Of a stretch of 64,000 bases of DNA, positions 11,923-21,159 are shown piece by piece. This DNA comes from Shewanella ulleungensis (GTDB taxonomy: Bacteria; Pseudomonadota; Gammaproteobacteria; Enterobacterales; Shewanellaceae). The stretch is from assembly GCF_014648315.1 (NCBI RefSeq), contig NZ_BMQW01000008.1:1-64000 (forward strand). The letters run 5' to 3'. A program made the position numbers and the translations under genes. Position 1 is the first letter of the stretch. Each line of letters opens with the position of its first letter. The notes under the pieces are model-generated. The model ran no database searches. It saw nothing but the letters and a program-made list of their open reading frames with translations, and was not told the DNA's origin.

Positions 11923-12438
11923 CTAAAAGCCAAGTTGCTCGATAATTTGGTTAGCGACGATCTTTGCGCTTTGTTCGTCAGTCTTAACAATCACATCCGC
12001 AATCTCTTCATACAAAGGATTACGGATCTCAGCTAAGCTTTCGAGCACTTCACGGGGATCATCTACTTGTAACAACGGACGACGCTTATCACGCTGAGTA
12101 CGCGCAACTTGCTTGTCTATCGTTGTTTCTAAGTAAACAACTATACCTCGAGCAGAAAGATAATTGCGGATATCTTTACTCTGAACAGAACCACCACCTG
12201 TTGCGAGAACGATACCTTGCCTTTCTGAAAGATCAGCGATGACTTGAGCTTCACGACGACGGAAACCCTCCTCACCTTCAACATCAAACACCCAGGCAAT
12301 ATCTGCACCGGTACGTTGTTCAATCTCGTGATCTGAATCGTGGAAATCTAAATGCAGCATTTGTGCCAGATGGCGACCAATTGTGCTTTTACCTGCGCCC
12401 ATAGGGCCTACCAGAAAAATATTACGTTTTTCAGCCAT
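11923..12438 (-). CDS. aroK: Shikimate kinase I
   Basis: Phosphorylates shikimate at the 3-OH with ATP. The 171-residue NMP-kinase-like protein has the Walker A loop GPMGAGKST (11-19), the shikimate-binding DSDHEIE (34-40), RRREAQV, and the GGG of ATGGGSVQ. It lies first in an aroK-aroB-damX run on the minus strand. The usual neighbour upstream is the pilus secretin gene pilQ, separated here by 278 bases that include a terminator. Confidence 0.96.
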   Translation of the reverse strand: MAEKRNIFLVGPMGAGKSTIGRHLAQMLHLDFHDSDHEIEQRTGADIAWVFDVEGEEGFRRREAQVIADLSERQGIVLATGGGSVQSKDIRNYLSARGIVVYLETTIDKQVARTQRDKRRPLLQVDDPREVLESLAEIRNPLYEEIADVIVKTDEQSAKIVANQIIEQLGF

Positions 12439-12656
12439 TTCGTATACGTCTGAATCTTATATGGAAGAATGCCTTATCGACTTAAACTCAAGCCGACCTA
12501 TAATTTAACCTTGCTCTAATGAGACTTGACGGAGGATTATCTCAGCTAAGGGCTATTACTTGCAAGCCATCGGCGCTATTTAAACTGATTTAATTAATTT
12601 ACACCATAAAACACCGCTAAGCACAGCTTGCTGAAACAGCGCAATTTGCAATAAAA

Positions 12657-12681
12657 AACCAGCTACAAGTAGCTGGTTTTA
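12657..12681 (-). terminator. pilMNOPQ terminator
   Basis: On the minus strand, AACCAGCTAC pairs with GTAGCTGGTT (genomic 12657-12678) around a two-base loop and is followed by TTTT. It lies about 40 bases past the pilQ stop and separates the pil operon from aroK. Confidence 0.85.
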
Positions 12682-12716
12682 TTATACTCAACATATGTAA
12701 ATCGTGTTGATTTAAC

Positions 12717-14765
12717 TTACAATTTCTCTGTTACGATTTTAGGAGTAACGAATATCAACAACTCTTGGCGCTCATTAGAATCTGATGTGTTTCTAAATAA
12801 AAAACCTACCAACGGAATGTCGCCTAATATAGGAACTTTGCTTACGCTGCTAATAAGATTTTGTTGATATATACCACCAAGTACAATTGTTTCACCATTA
12901 TTGACTAGCACTTGAGTGCCAATCCGTTGAGTGTCAATTGCAACTGCGTCACCTGTACCAGTAGATACGGTTGTACCTTGAGAGTCCTGGGTAATCTCAA
13001 GATCTAGGATAACACGGTCATCTGGTGTGATTTGAGGCGTTACGCGTAATGATAATACCGCCTTTTTGAAGCTGACTGTTGTTGCACCACTAGAAGCTGA
13101 TTCTACATAAGGTATCTCAACACCTTGCTCAATGTATGCCGATTTCTGATTTGAAGTCGTAATACGAGGGCTGGCAATAATTTCACCTTTGTTTTCTTGT
13201 TCTAATGCGCTTAACTCAAAATCTAAAACAGTACCATCTGCAAGTTTCGCTACATGGAATGCGATACTAGATGCAGAAGTCGCGGCTGAAGGTAAGTTCA
13301 CATTTAAGCGATCATCAATACTAGGAATTGTTCCACCGGCAATGCTAGCTGCGCCCTCAAGCGTCCCAGAAGTTCCGTCAGACCCTTGTTGATCAGTAAT
13401 CCCCCAACGAACACCTAGGTCTTCACTGACATCATCTTTTACTGTCACCATTCGTGCTTCGATTAATACTTGCTTAATAGGAATATCAAGCACTTCAATT
13501 AAACGGTGTATATTTTCTAAAATTTCAGTCGTATCTTTCACTAGCAATGTATTAGTACGCTCATCTACAGCGACACTGCCACGATTAGATAACAAAGAAG
13601 AGTCGGTCGTTTTCAGCAATTCTGCAATATCGATAGCTTTTGCATAATTAATTTGTAAATACTCTGAATACAGTGGTGCTAACTCTTTTACTTCTTGTTT
13701 ATTTTTAAGGTCATTACTTTCACGGATCGCAAGTTCTTCACTTGGCGCAACCATCAAAATATTACCTTCAATACGCTTATCAAGACCTTTGGTTTGTAAG
13801 ATTAAATCTAACGCTTGGTCCCAAGGCACATCATCTAAACGTAACGTAATCTCACCCTCGACAGTATCACTCGTAACGAGGTTAAAATTGTTATAATCAG
13901 CAATAATCTGCAGCACTGTTCGTACAGAAATATTTTGGAAATTTAATGATAATGAACGGCCATTATATTTCTTAGCTTCTTTAGCAACGGAAACTCGTTC
14001 AACTTTATCAATGCTAACTTTAAACACATCGCCATCTTGGCGATAGTTGTAATCATAGTTGCCATTAATATCTACCATTACTCGCGCAGTTAAATCGTCT
14101 TTAAAAGTCTCGAAGCTACTCACTGGCGTCGCAAAATCTTGTACGTCCATGACATACAATAAATCGTTACCAATATCAGTATTGTATAGTTTGATCTCGA
14201 GTTTAGATCCGACTTGCTCAACATTCGCAGCGACTGAACGATTATTTAAATTAAATAGTATCTCTCCGCCGCCGGTTTTATTACGACGAAAATCAATACT
14301 CTTAATGCCATTCACAAAAGGATTATTAGCTTGATCTGGACCTGCGACATCGTCGTTAATCGTTAATCGATAGCTATTACCTACAATTTTACCTTGATAA
14401 GGTTTAACCTTATTTAGGGCGACAACAATTTGTAAATCTCCACCTTGTTGTTGCGCTGTAAGTTTTTCAACACCAACACTATCTACAGGTATTACACCCT
14501 TATTTAAATTAGAAATTGTGTCTGCAAAGTTAAGCATAATTTCTGCAGGTTCTGCTGAAAGATCAACCGTAGGCGACGTCACTTCCGACTCAAAAACAAG
14601 TTCTAATTCTAATTGGTGATCCACCATAGAATGGTATTTTACGTCCATAAGACGATTGGCAGCTAATGCATTTGGCACAATACCAACGATTAATACTGCA
14701 CCAATAAGCGCTCTACAAAATGATGAGTTTGTTATTGCTTTTTTCATCGCGGCAGAAGATTCCAT
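12717..14765 (-). CDS. pilQ: Type IV pilus secretin PilQ
   Basis: Forms the outer-membrane ring through which type IV pili extend. The 682-residue protein has a signal peptide ending near ANALA (about 35), N-terminal AMIN peptidoglycan-binding domains, an STN/secretin short domain (about 275-340, SLNFQNISVRTVLQIIADYN), an N1 domain, and a C-terminal secretin domain with VPILGDIPLVGFLF and the end EKL. The start is supported by GAGGGA a few bases upstream; Met7 is an alternative. It is last in pilMNOPQ, 21 bases after pilP. Confidence 0.96.
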   Translation of the reverse strand: MESSAAMKKAITNSSFCRALIGAVLIVGIVPNALAANRLMDVKYHSMVDHQLELELVFESEVTSPTVDLSAEPAEIMLNFADTISNLNKGVIPVDSVGVEKLTAQQQGGDLQIVVALNKVKPYQGKIVGNSYRLTINDDVAGPDQANNPFVNGIKSIDFRRNKTGGGEILFNLNNRSVAANVEQVGSKLEIKLYNTDIGNDLLYVMDVQDFATPVSSFETFKDDLTARVMVDINGNYDYNYRQDGDVFKVSIDKVERVSVAKEAKKYNGRSLSLNFQNISVRTVLQIIADYNNFNLVTSDTVEGEITLRLDDVPWDQALDLILQTKGLDKRIEGNILMVAPSEELAIRESNDLKNKQEVKELAPLYSEYLQINYAKAIDIAELLKTTDSSLLSNRGSVAVDERTNTLLVKDTTEILENIHRLIEVLDIPIKQVLIEARMVTVKDDVSEDLGVRWGITDQQGSDGTSGTLEGAASIAGGTIPSIDDRLNVNLPSAATSASSIAFHVAKLADGTVLDFELSALEQENKGEIIASPRITTSNQKSAYIEQGVEIPYVESASSGATTVSFKKAVLSLRVTPQITPDDRVILDLEITQDSQGTTVSTGTGDAVAIDTQRIGTQVLVNNGETIVLGGIYQQNLISSVSKVPILGDIPLVGFLFRNTSDSNERQELLIFVTPKIVTEKL

Positions 14766-14786
14766 TATTCCCTCATCCTTCGCACG

Positions 14787-15305
14787 TTATTTTCCTGAAA
14801 GTTCTAAGTTACTGGATCTTTCTGCCCAGCAACCTGAACCATCAGGGATTAATTCAATAATTTCGATAAATTGCGGAGTTACTTTAGCAATTCGGCCATG
14901 ATAAAGCCCTAAATATTCACCTACACCTAAACGATAAACATTGGCATCAGTTGATTCTACTAAAGCCCATATTGTACCGTCTTCACTTAGTGTCCCGCGC
15001 ATTCTTAAATTATCAAGAGCGTAAGTTTCTAAACGCCCTTTTCGACGTTTTAAGTCAGGTTGCAAACAGTCCTTAGACGTATCGATAACTTCTTCTGTTA
15101 ACTCCCTTGAAGGAGGAACAAAAGGGCTACGCATAAGTTCTGCTTGATATGCAAAATGTTCAAATTTTGGCGTCTCTTTTAAAGGCGGAATACGTGCGAC
15201 ATGTTGCGCCTTAGTAGTAGTAACAAATAGCTCTAAATCACTACGATCGCCAATACAACCTGTTAATAAAAACACCATAACCACAAAAAGAGATAATAAC
15301 TTCAT
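14787..15305 (-). CDS. pilP: Type IV pilus assembly lipoprotein PilP
   Basis: Periplasmic lipoprotein that connects the PilM-N-O inner-membrane complex to the PilQ secretin. The 172-residue product has a signal peptide with lipobox LTGC (Cys17), a disordered proline-containing linker (to about 85), and the C-terminal beta-domain with MRGTLSEDGTIWALVE and YRLGVGEYLGLYHGRI typical of PilP. Its start codon touches the pilO stop (one-base overlap at 15305). The assignment is firm from sequence and operon position. Confidence 0.94.
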   Translation of the reverse strand: MKLLSLFVVMVFLLTGCIGDRSDLELFVTTTKAQHVARIPPLKETPKFEHFAYQAELMRSPFVPPSRELTEEVIDTSKDCLQPDLKRRKGRLETYALDNLRMRGTLSEDGTIWALVESTDANVYRLGVGEYLGLYHGRIAKVTPQFIEIIELIPDGSGCWAERSSNLELSGK

Positions 15306-15919
15306 TATTTTATCCCCTTATTTGCAGGCGTTAACTCAGCACCTTCTTTAAAGCGATATGTTTTAGCAAGAATATCCATGGATAACTCGCCAGCATCGTT
15401 TCGCTTAATAACAAAGTCGTGCAAACTGACAATACGAGGCAGTTTTGCCACACCGCTAACCATATTACCAATTTCGTGATAATCGCCTTCTACAGCCATT
15501 TTAATTGGGAATTCGATATAAAAATCACGCTCAATTTCAGCATCCCAATCTAAACTATTTATGCGTAACCCTGCATCAGTGGCAACAAATGTTAAGTCAT
15601 CTAAGAGACCTGGCATTTCGTTTTCAGAAGGTAGCATTTTTAATAACTCTGCAAACTGTGCCTCCATTACTACAAGTTGTTCACGATATAATTTTAGGTT
15701 AGCAGCTAAACGATATTTATTTTCAAAATCTTCACGTAATTGAATTTCTTTAGCTTGTTCTGCTTCCATGATATCAATTGAGTCAGCAATAAATAAATAA
15801 TAACTACCTCCTATGACACAAAGCGATAAAAAAGCAGCAAAAACAACTTTAACTAATTTAGGCCAGCCACCAATATTCTCAAAATCGATATCATTAAATT
15901 GATCTAGGTCGAGATTCAT
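15305..15919 (-). CDS. pilO: Type IV pilus assembly protein PilO
   Basis: Bitopic inner-membrane protein that pairs with PilN to align the pilus machine in the periplasm. The 204-residue product has a short cytoplasmic tail including FENIGGWPKLVK, one transmembrane helix (about 24-46), a coiled-coil region (about 53-100), and a ferredoxin-like C-terminal domain with MAVEGDYHEIGNMVSGVAKLPRIV. It overlaps the pilN stop by four bases and pilP by one, so translation coupling is likely. Confidence 0.95.
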   Translation of the reverse strand: MNLDLDQFNDIDFENIGGWPKLVKVVFAAFLSLCVIGGSYYLFIADSIDIMEAEQAKEIQLREDFENKYRLAANLKLYREQLVVMEAQFAELLKMLPSENEMPGLLDDLTFVATDAGLRINSLDWDAEIERDFYIEFPIKMAVEGDYHEIGNMVSGVAKLPRIVSLHDFVIKRNDAGELSMDILAKTYRFKEGAELTPANKGIK

Positions 15920-16500
15920 TTTCTCGCTCCTTGGCTGGTATCGACAGCAGTTGCCTGAGAATCATCACGGATCGTTACACGTAACTTAAAGCTTTGTAAC
16001 TGCCTTAATTCCTCGTTTTGTGTCACGATTGACTGCATATTAGGATCATTTAAATAAGAAGATGTTTTCACCTTCCTCATCATATTAGCCACGTTATTGT
16101 TGGACTCACTGCGCCCCTCTATCCATAAAATACTGCCTTTCTTTTCAATACTAGAAAGGTAAATTCCTGGTGGCACAATTCTCACTAATTCATCTAAAAC
16201 ATGAGTTGGTAAATTACGCGATTGTTGTAAATTAAGAATAATCTCCGTACGACGCTCAATATCTTTTTTACGTTCAGTGATTTTTCTAATTTCAGCAATT
16301 TGGGTGTCTAATAAATCAATTTCAGATTGCAAATAAGCATTGCGCTGACGTTGATCATCGGTCACGACTTCTAAAAAGCTCAGAAATAAATATACCAATA
16401 GTGATGTCACCAAGAAAACAAGCGCTAAAACACCAATATAATCACGCTTTTGTTTTTCTCTGGCTTCTTCACGCCAAGGTAATAGATTTATGTTCGCCAT
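15916..16500 (-). CDS. pilN: Type IV pilus assembly protein PilN
   Basis: Bitopic inner-membrane protein whose N-terminal INLLPWREE motif (3-11 here) docks into the actin-like PilM. The 194-residue form starts at the ATG at 16500, chosen because it gives MANINLLPWREE; the frame is open 30 bases further upstream inside pilM, but that would bury the docking motif. A transmembrane helix (about 23-44), a coiled coil (to about 95) and the C-terminal domain follow. The start lies 13 bases inside the end of pilM. Confidence 0.95.
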   Translation of the reverse strand: MANINLLPWREEAREKQKRDYIGVLALVFLVTSLLVYLFLSFLEVVTDDQRQRNAYLQSEIDLLDTQIAEIRKITERKKDIERRTEIILNLQQSRNLPTHVLDELVRIVPPGIYLSSIEKKGSILWIEGRSESNNNVANMMRKVKTSSYLNDPNMQSIVTQNEELRQLQSFKLRVTIRDDSQATAVDTSQGARK

Positions 16501-17567
16501 TGAGCATAACTCCTCAGCGCAAGACCACATGCCACCATATACTTACTCATAGTAGGTTGAAGTTGGCTTTTCATCACATCGTCTGCGTGTAAACAGCCTT
16601 GGAAAGGATCGGCAACAATGGTGAGAGCGCCTAATTCATTTGTTAGTAGCTCCGCCATGCCTTCTAATTTTGCAGTACCACCACATAACACAATGTAGTC
16701 GACTTTTTCACGGCCGCTAGCGGTACAATAAATTTGAAGAGTGCGCTTTATTTGTTGTAATAATTGGGTTTGAAAAGGAGATAATACTTCGAACATATAA
16801 TTTCGAGGTAGCTGTCCTGATACTTTTGCTCTTTCGGCTTCATCGTGTGGCATGCCATAAAACGATAAAATAGATTGAGTAAATAATTCACCACCGAAAG
16901 CTTGCTCACGAATAAACGTGGTCTCACCTTTTTCAACAACTGAGAAAGTTGTCATGTTGGCGCCAATATCTACCATTGCAATAGATTTTTGTTTCGCACC
17001 TTCTGGCAATTGACCATAAATTAGCTCAGCAGAACGGCCTAATGCATAGGCTTCAACATCTACAACTTTAACATCCAGCTCAACGGCATCTAATGCGTCA
17101 ACTCTCGAGTCAATGTTTTCACTTCGACATGCACTTAACAACACATCGACTTTTGTCGGGTCAGTGACGTTGGGACTCAGGCGTTCAAAATCAATGCTTA
17201 CCTCATCAAGCGAGTAAGGAATAAGGTTGTCAGCTTCAATTTCGATCTGAGCTTCCATCTCTTCTTCGTTTAACGCTGCATCCATATAAATGACTTTGGT
17301 CATTACAGCTGATCCAGAAACAGCTACCGCAGCAAATTTCACCGATTTAGGTAAAATACGCTTAATTTGCCGTAGCGACTCCATTACAGCTTCGGAATCT
17401 CGAATATCATGATCGACTACAGCTCCCTTTTTAACAGGAACTGACGCATGATTTTGAATTTTATATCCATCCGCAGTCTTGCTCAACAAAATGGCTTTTA
17501 TTTCATGAGACCCAATATCAATCCCAACCATCTGAGGTGCTTGACGCTTCCATAGTTTAGAAAGCAT
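16488..17567 (-). CDS. pilM: Type IV pilus assembly ATPase-fold protein PilM
   Basis: Cytoplasmic actin/FtsA-like protein that anchors PilN at the inner membrane. The 359-residue product shows the phosphate-1 motif GIDIGSHEIKAILLS (15-29), the adenosine-side VDIGANMTTFSVVEKG, and a C-terminal IVLCGGTAKLEGM. It is the first gene of pilMNOPQ and diverges from mrcA, a pairing conserved across Gammaproteobacteria. Its upstream gap shares an inverted repeat with mrcA. Confidence 0.96.
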   Translation of the reverse strand: MLSKLWKRQAPQMVGIDIGSHEIKAILLSKTADGYKIQNHASVPVKKGAVVDHDIRDSEAVMESLRQIKRILPKSVKFAAVAVSGSAVMTKVIYMDAALNEEEMEAQIEIEADNLIPYSLDEVSIDFERLSPNVTDPTKVDVLLSACRSENIDSRVDALDAVELDVKVVDVEAYALGRSAELIYGQLPEGAKQKSIAMVDIGANMTTFSVVEKGETTFIREQAFGGELFTQSILSFYGMPHDEAERAKVSGQLPRNYMFEVLSPFQTQLLQQIKRTLQIYCTASGREKVDYIVLCGGTAKLEGMAELLTNELGALTIVADPFQGCLHADDVMKSQLQPTMSKYMVACGLALRSYAQWRT

Positions 17568-17629
17568 AGTCCGTCATCACAATTCTATTATTATTTTGTA
17601 AGAGATTAGCACATAATCAACTCGTTATA

Positions 17630-17667
17630 AGTATTTGTATAAAATGTTTCGACATTTTACAAATACT
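17630..17667. repeat. Long inverted repeat between pilM and mrcA
   Basis: Arms AGTATTTGTA..AAATGT (17630-17647) and ACATTT.TACAAATACT (17652-17667) pair over about 16 bases with a two-base bulge around a TTCG tetraloop. It sits between the divergent genes, upstream of the mrcA promoter, and is not placed as a terminator for either gene. Confidence 0.7.
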
Positions 17668-17690
17668 ATTTTAACTAGATCATGTTTTAC

Positions 17691-17719
17691 TTCACCAAAA
17701 ACACTGTGGCTTATATACT
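17691..17719 (+). promoter_or_regulatory. mrcA promoter
   Basis: A -35 TTCACC (17691-17696) and -10 TATACT (17714-17719) are 17 bases apart. The predicted leader before the GTG start at 17756 is about 30 bases. Four of six and five of six bases match the sigma-70 consensus. Confidence 0.6.
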
Positions 17720-17755
17720 AGCACTACTATTTTTGTTTTTTCTTGGAATTATCGA

Positions 17756-20350
17756 GTGAAGTGGTTTAAACGTTTATTAATCGCCTTTTTTAGCCTATCA
17801 CTTTTAGGAGTCGCTGCTATAACTGCGGCTTACTTCTATGTGCTCCCTGACTTGCCCGATGTTAATTCATTAAAAACGGTCCAATTACAAACCCCACTGC
17901 GAATATACAGTCAGGACGGCAAACTTATCTCTCAGTTTGGTGAGAAACGCCGTATTCCTGTTGAATATGATGAAGTACCAGTGCAATTAATTAATGCAGT
18001 ACTTGATACCGAAGATGCTCGTTTTTTTGAACATAGAGGTATCGACCCTATTGGGATTATCCGCGCAGCAACCATTTTGATTACTACGGGTAAAAAAAGC
18101 CAAGGTGCGAGCACGATTACTCAACAGGTTGCCCGTGGTTTCTTTTTATCAAATGAAAAAACTTATATTCGTAAAGTTAAAGAAATCTTTTTAGCTTTAA
18201 AAATTGAAAAAGCATTAACTAAAAAAGAAATTTTAGCACTTTATCTAAATCGATCATTTTTAGGTAACCGTGCTTATGGCGTTGGTGCTGCAGCACAAGT
18301 TTACTACGGCAAAGAATTAAACCAATTATCATTACCTGAAATGGCTATGATAGCAGGTCTTCCTCAAGCTCCATCAGCAGCAAACCCAATACGAAATCCT
18401 GAGCGCGCCATCGCACGACGCAATTGGGTGCTTAGCCGCATGCTAGAAAAACGTAATATTACCCAAGCTGAGTATGAAGAAGCCATAAGCAGCCCATCAA
18501 CCGCTAAATATCATGGCGCTGAAATTGATTTATACGCGCCATATGTTTCAGAGATGGCACGTGATTACATGATTCAGAAATACGGTGAAGAAGCGGCTTA
18601 CACTAATGGTTATAACGTATATACCACCATTTCATCAGATTTGCAGTTAATGGCACAAGAGTCTTTACGCGATAATGTTTTTGCCTACGACCAACGTCAT
18701 GGCTACCGTGGAGCTACGGCCGAATTATGGACTGACAGCCCATTACAGCGCGATGAAATTATTGATAGATTACAACGCACCTCTTCGATGCAGGGCATTA
18801 TTCCTGCTGCTGTTATGAATGTGAGTGAGCAACAGGCACAGGTATTAGACAGTGATGGTCAACTTATTACTTTAGAGTGGAAAGGCTTAAAATGGGCACG
18901 TAAATTTATTAGTGACAAACGACAAGGCTTACCACCCAAACAAGCAAGCGACATTCTGACTGCTGGCCAACAAGTGTGGATCCGCAACAACGGTAAACAC
19001 TGGCAGTTATCGCAAATACCATTGGTATCTAGCGCAACTGTCTCACTAGAACCACATAACGGCGCAATAAAAACGTTGGTGGGTGGATTTAGCTTTAGTC
19101 AAAGCCAGTTTAACCGTGTAACACAAGCTAAACGTCAACTCGGCTCAAACATTAAACCATTTATTTATGCTGCTGCGCTTGAAAAAGATTACACCTTAGC
19201 AACTCTTATTAATAATGCACCTATTAACAAACCAGATACTCGCCAAGGCACTGCATGGCGTCCTAAAAACTCACCTGATATTTATGGTGGCCCTACGCGT
19301 TTACGTGTCGGATTAGCTCAATCTATCAACGTAATGTCCGTTCGCGCGATGCGTCATGCTGGATTAGACAACACCATTAAAGAATTGGTTAAATTTGGCT
19401 TTGATCCTAATGATTTACCTCGTAATGAATCATTAGCTTTAGGTTCGCCATCGGTCACCCCTCTACAGGTTGCTACCGCATTTAACGTATTTGCAAATGG
19501 TGGCTACTTGGTTGAGCCGTATTTTATTGACCATGTTACTGATGGCTATGACAATATGATTGAGCAGACCATACCTGCTATTGCATGTGATATGCCTCAA
19601 GACACAGCACAAACGGTAATAGAAGTTGATGATCCGTTTGCTGCAATGGCTGATGAGCTATCTCAACCGCAAATAGAACAACCTTTTGCAACCCAAGAGA
19701 CTGATGAATTAGACACGCAAACAGCATTAATTACCGCAGAAGAAAACGTCTGTAGTAACCCTAAGGCACGCTTTGCTAAAAAAGTGGTTTCAGAGCAAAC
19801 CGCCTTCTTAATTACGGAAGCGCTGAAAAGTGTAATTTGGGGTGGGGGTGACTGGAGCCATGGTACAGGTTGGAACGGCACCGCATGGCGCGCAGCAAAG
19901 TTGATTAAACGCCATGATATCGCGGGTAAAACAGGTACAACAAACGAAGCTAGGGATACATGGTTTAGTGGTTTTAATCCAACGTTAACAGCCACATTTT
20001 GGGTTGGTTTTGATGACCACGGCCGCCAGTTAGGTCGTTCAAGCTGGGTAGCAAATGGTGAACCAGATCAGATTTCTGGCGGAGAAGCTGGAGCCAAAAC
20101 AGCAGGCCCTGGCTGGAATGATTTTATGAATAAAGCACTAGCTGGCACAGCTGAATACGCGGTTATCCCGCCAAAGGGAATTGTATCTGCACGGATAGAT
20201 TTAGCTACGGGTAAACTCACGCGTAAAACCGACCATACAACAGAATTTGAATATTTTGTCGAAGGGACCGAACCTAAAGAGTACGTGCCAGATACTCAAC
20301 AAAATGGCGATATCTTTATCGACAATGTCGCTGAAGATTTATTCCAGTAA
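17756..20350 (+). CDS. mrcA: Penicillin-binding protein 1A
   Basis: Class A PBP that polymerises glycan strands and cross-links peptides; LpoA, also encoded in this window, is its outer-membrane activator. The 864-residue product starts at GTG. It has an N-terminal membrane anchor (about 7-30), a GT51 domain with catalytic Glu86 in DTEDARFFEHRG and GASTITQQVARGFFLS, an OB-like insert, and a transpeptidase with Ser464 (SNIK), SIN (523-525) and KTG (725-727). A proline-poor acidic insert around 610-680 precedes the last transpeptidase part. A hairpin terminator follows. Confidence 0.97.
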   Translation: MKWFKRLLIAFFSLSLLGVAAITAAYFYVLPDLPDVNSLKTVQLQTPLRIYSQDGKLISQFGEKRRIPVEYDEVPVQLINAVLDTEDARFFEHRGIDPIGIIRAATILITTGKKSQGASTITQQVARGFFLSNEKTYIRKVKEIFLALKIEKALTKKEILALYLNRSFLGNRAYGVGAAAQVYYGKELNQLSLPEMAMIAGLPQAPSAANPIRNPERAIARRNWVLSRMLEKRNITQAEYEEAISSPSTAKYHGAEIDLYAPYVSEMARDYMIQKYGEEAAYTNGYNVYTTISSDLQLMAQESLRDNVFAYDQRHGYRGATAELWTDSPLQRDEIIDRLQRTSSMQGIIPAAVMNVSEQQAQVLDSDGQLITLEWKGLKWARKFISDKRQGLPPKQASDILTAGQQVWIRNNGKHWQLSQIPLVSSATVSLEPHNGAIKTLVGGFSFSQSQFNRVTQAKRQLGSNIKPFIYAAALEKDYTLATLINNAPINKPDTRQGTAWRPKNSPDIYGGPTRLRVGLAQSINVMSVRAMRHAGLDNTIKELVKFGFDPNDLPRNESLALGSPSVTPLQVATAFNVFANGGYLVEPYFIDHVTDGYDNMIEQTIPAIACDMPQDTAQTVIEVDDPFAAMADELSQPQIEQPFATQETDELDTQTALITAEENVCSNPKARFAKKVVSEQTAFLITEALKSVIWGGGDWSHGTGWNGTAWRAAKLIKRHDIAGKTGTTNEARDTWFSGFNPTLTATFWVGFDDHGRQLGRSSWVANGEPDQISGGEAGAKTAGPGWNDFMNKALAGTAEYAVIPPKGIVSARIDLATGKLTRKTDHTTEFEYFVEGTEPKEYVPDTQQNGDIFIDNVAEDLFQ

Positions 20351-20377
20351 ATAATATCAAATGACAGTTAATAAAAA

Positions 20378-20400
20378 AGCCATTCAGTTGAATGGCTTTT
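20378..20400 (+). terminator. Bidirectional terminator between mrcA and yjjG
   Basis: AGCCATTCA (20378-20386) pairs with TGAATGGCT (20389-20397). The stem is flanked by A's on the left and T's on the right, so it can act for both converging genes. Confidence 0.85.
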
Positions 20401-20422
20401 TACTCTTTGATTAATTCTCAGA

Positions 20423-21115
20423 TTAATTTGAATGCAACAATTGATGTAATTCAGTTAAGTTATTGACTTGATAACTAGGCGAAATATCATCACTCACAGC
20501 TGCGCCATAATGATTTAACCAGCAGGTATCAATTCCCGCATTATTACCACCTAAAATATCGGAATGAAGGTTATCACCAACCATCAACACTTGATGCTTT
20601 TCAGGCTCTCCCATTAAGCTAAATGCATGGTTAAAGATAGCAATATCAGGTTTTGCTTTACCGAGCTGCTCGGAAATAACCACAGGACTAAACGCATCTT
20701 GAAACCCAGTACGGCTTAAGCGGATACTTTGTAATTCAGTAAAGCCATTGGTGATAATACCTAAATTGACTCTACCGCTTAATGAGTCAACTAGTTCACG
20801 TGCGCCAGGTAAAGGCTGACAAATATCTGCCATTGCGGCTAAAAACTGGCTATTTAAATGTTGAGGCGTAACAGACAACTTACTAGCCCACTCATTAAAA
20901 CGCGTATGCTGCAAATGAGCTGCAGTAATTAAACCATTTTGATACTCAACCCAAAGTGGTTTATTGACTTGCTGATAAAGCGTAAAGTCGTTGGCACTAA
21001 AATCAATATCAAAACGCGAAAACATTAATTTTAATCCAGCAAAAGCATCAAAATGAAATAACGTTTCATCTGCATCAAATAAAATCCATTTATACTTATT
21101 CAGTAAAGTAGACAT
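20423..21115 (-). CDS. yjjG: HAD pyrimidine 5'-nucleotidase YjjG
   Basis: HAD-superfamily nucleotidase that dephosphorylates pyrimidine monophosphates, including non-canonical ones. The 230-residue protein has the nucleophile motif FDADETLFHFD (13-23), the YjjG-typical NKPLWVEYQNG, motif II IITNGF, and the C-terminal metal motif MVGDNLHSDILGG. Residue order and length match E. coli YjjG closely as I remember it. It converges on mrcA and shares its terminator. Confidence 0.9.
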   Translation of the reverse strand: MSTLLNKYKWILFDADETLFHFDAFAGLKLMFSRFDIDFSANDFTLYQQVNKPLWVEYQNGLITAAHLQHTRFNEWASKLSVTPQHLNSQFLAAMADICQPLPGARELVDSLSGRVNLGIITNGFTELQSIRLSRTGFQDAFSPVVISEQLGKAKPDIAIFNHAFSLMGEPEKHQVLMVGDNLHSDILGGNNAGIDTCWLNHYGAAVSDDISPSYQVNNLTELHQLLHSN

Positions 21116-21159
21116 TCAAAATAACCTTATTTTTTATACGTCATCAAATCTAAATCGAG

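Noticed and set aside
19663-19995. Minus-strand frame of 110 codons inside mrcA
   Set aside because: It lies opposite the PBP1A transpeptidase domain, whose motifs explain the sequence.
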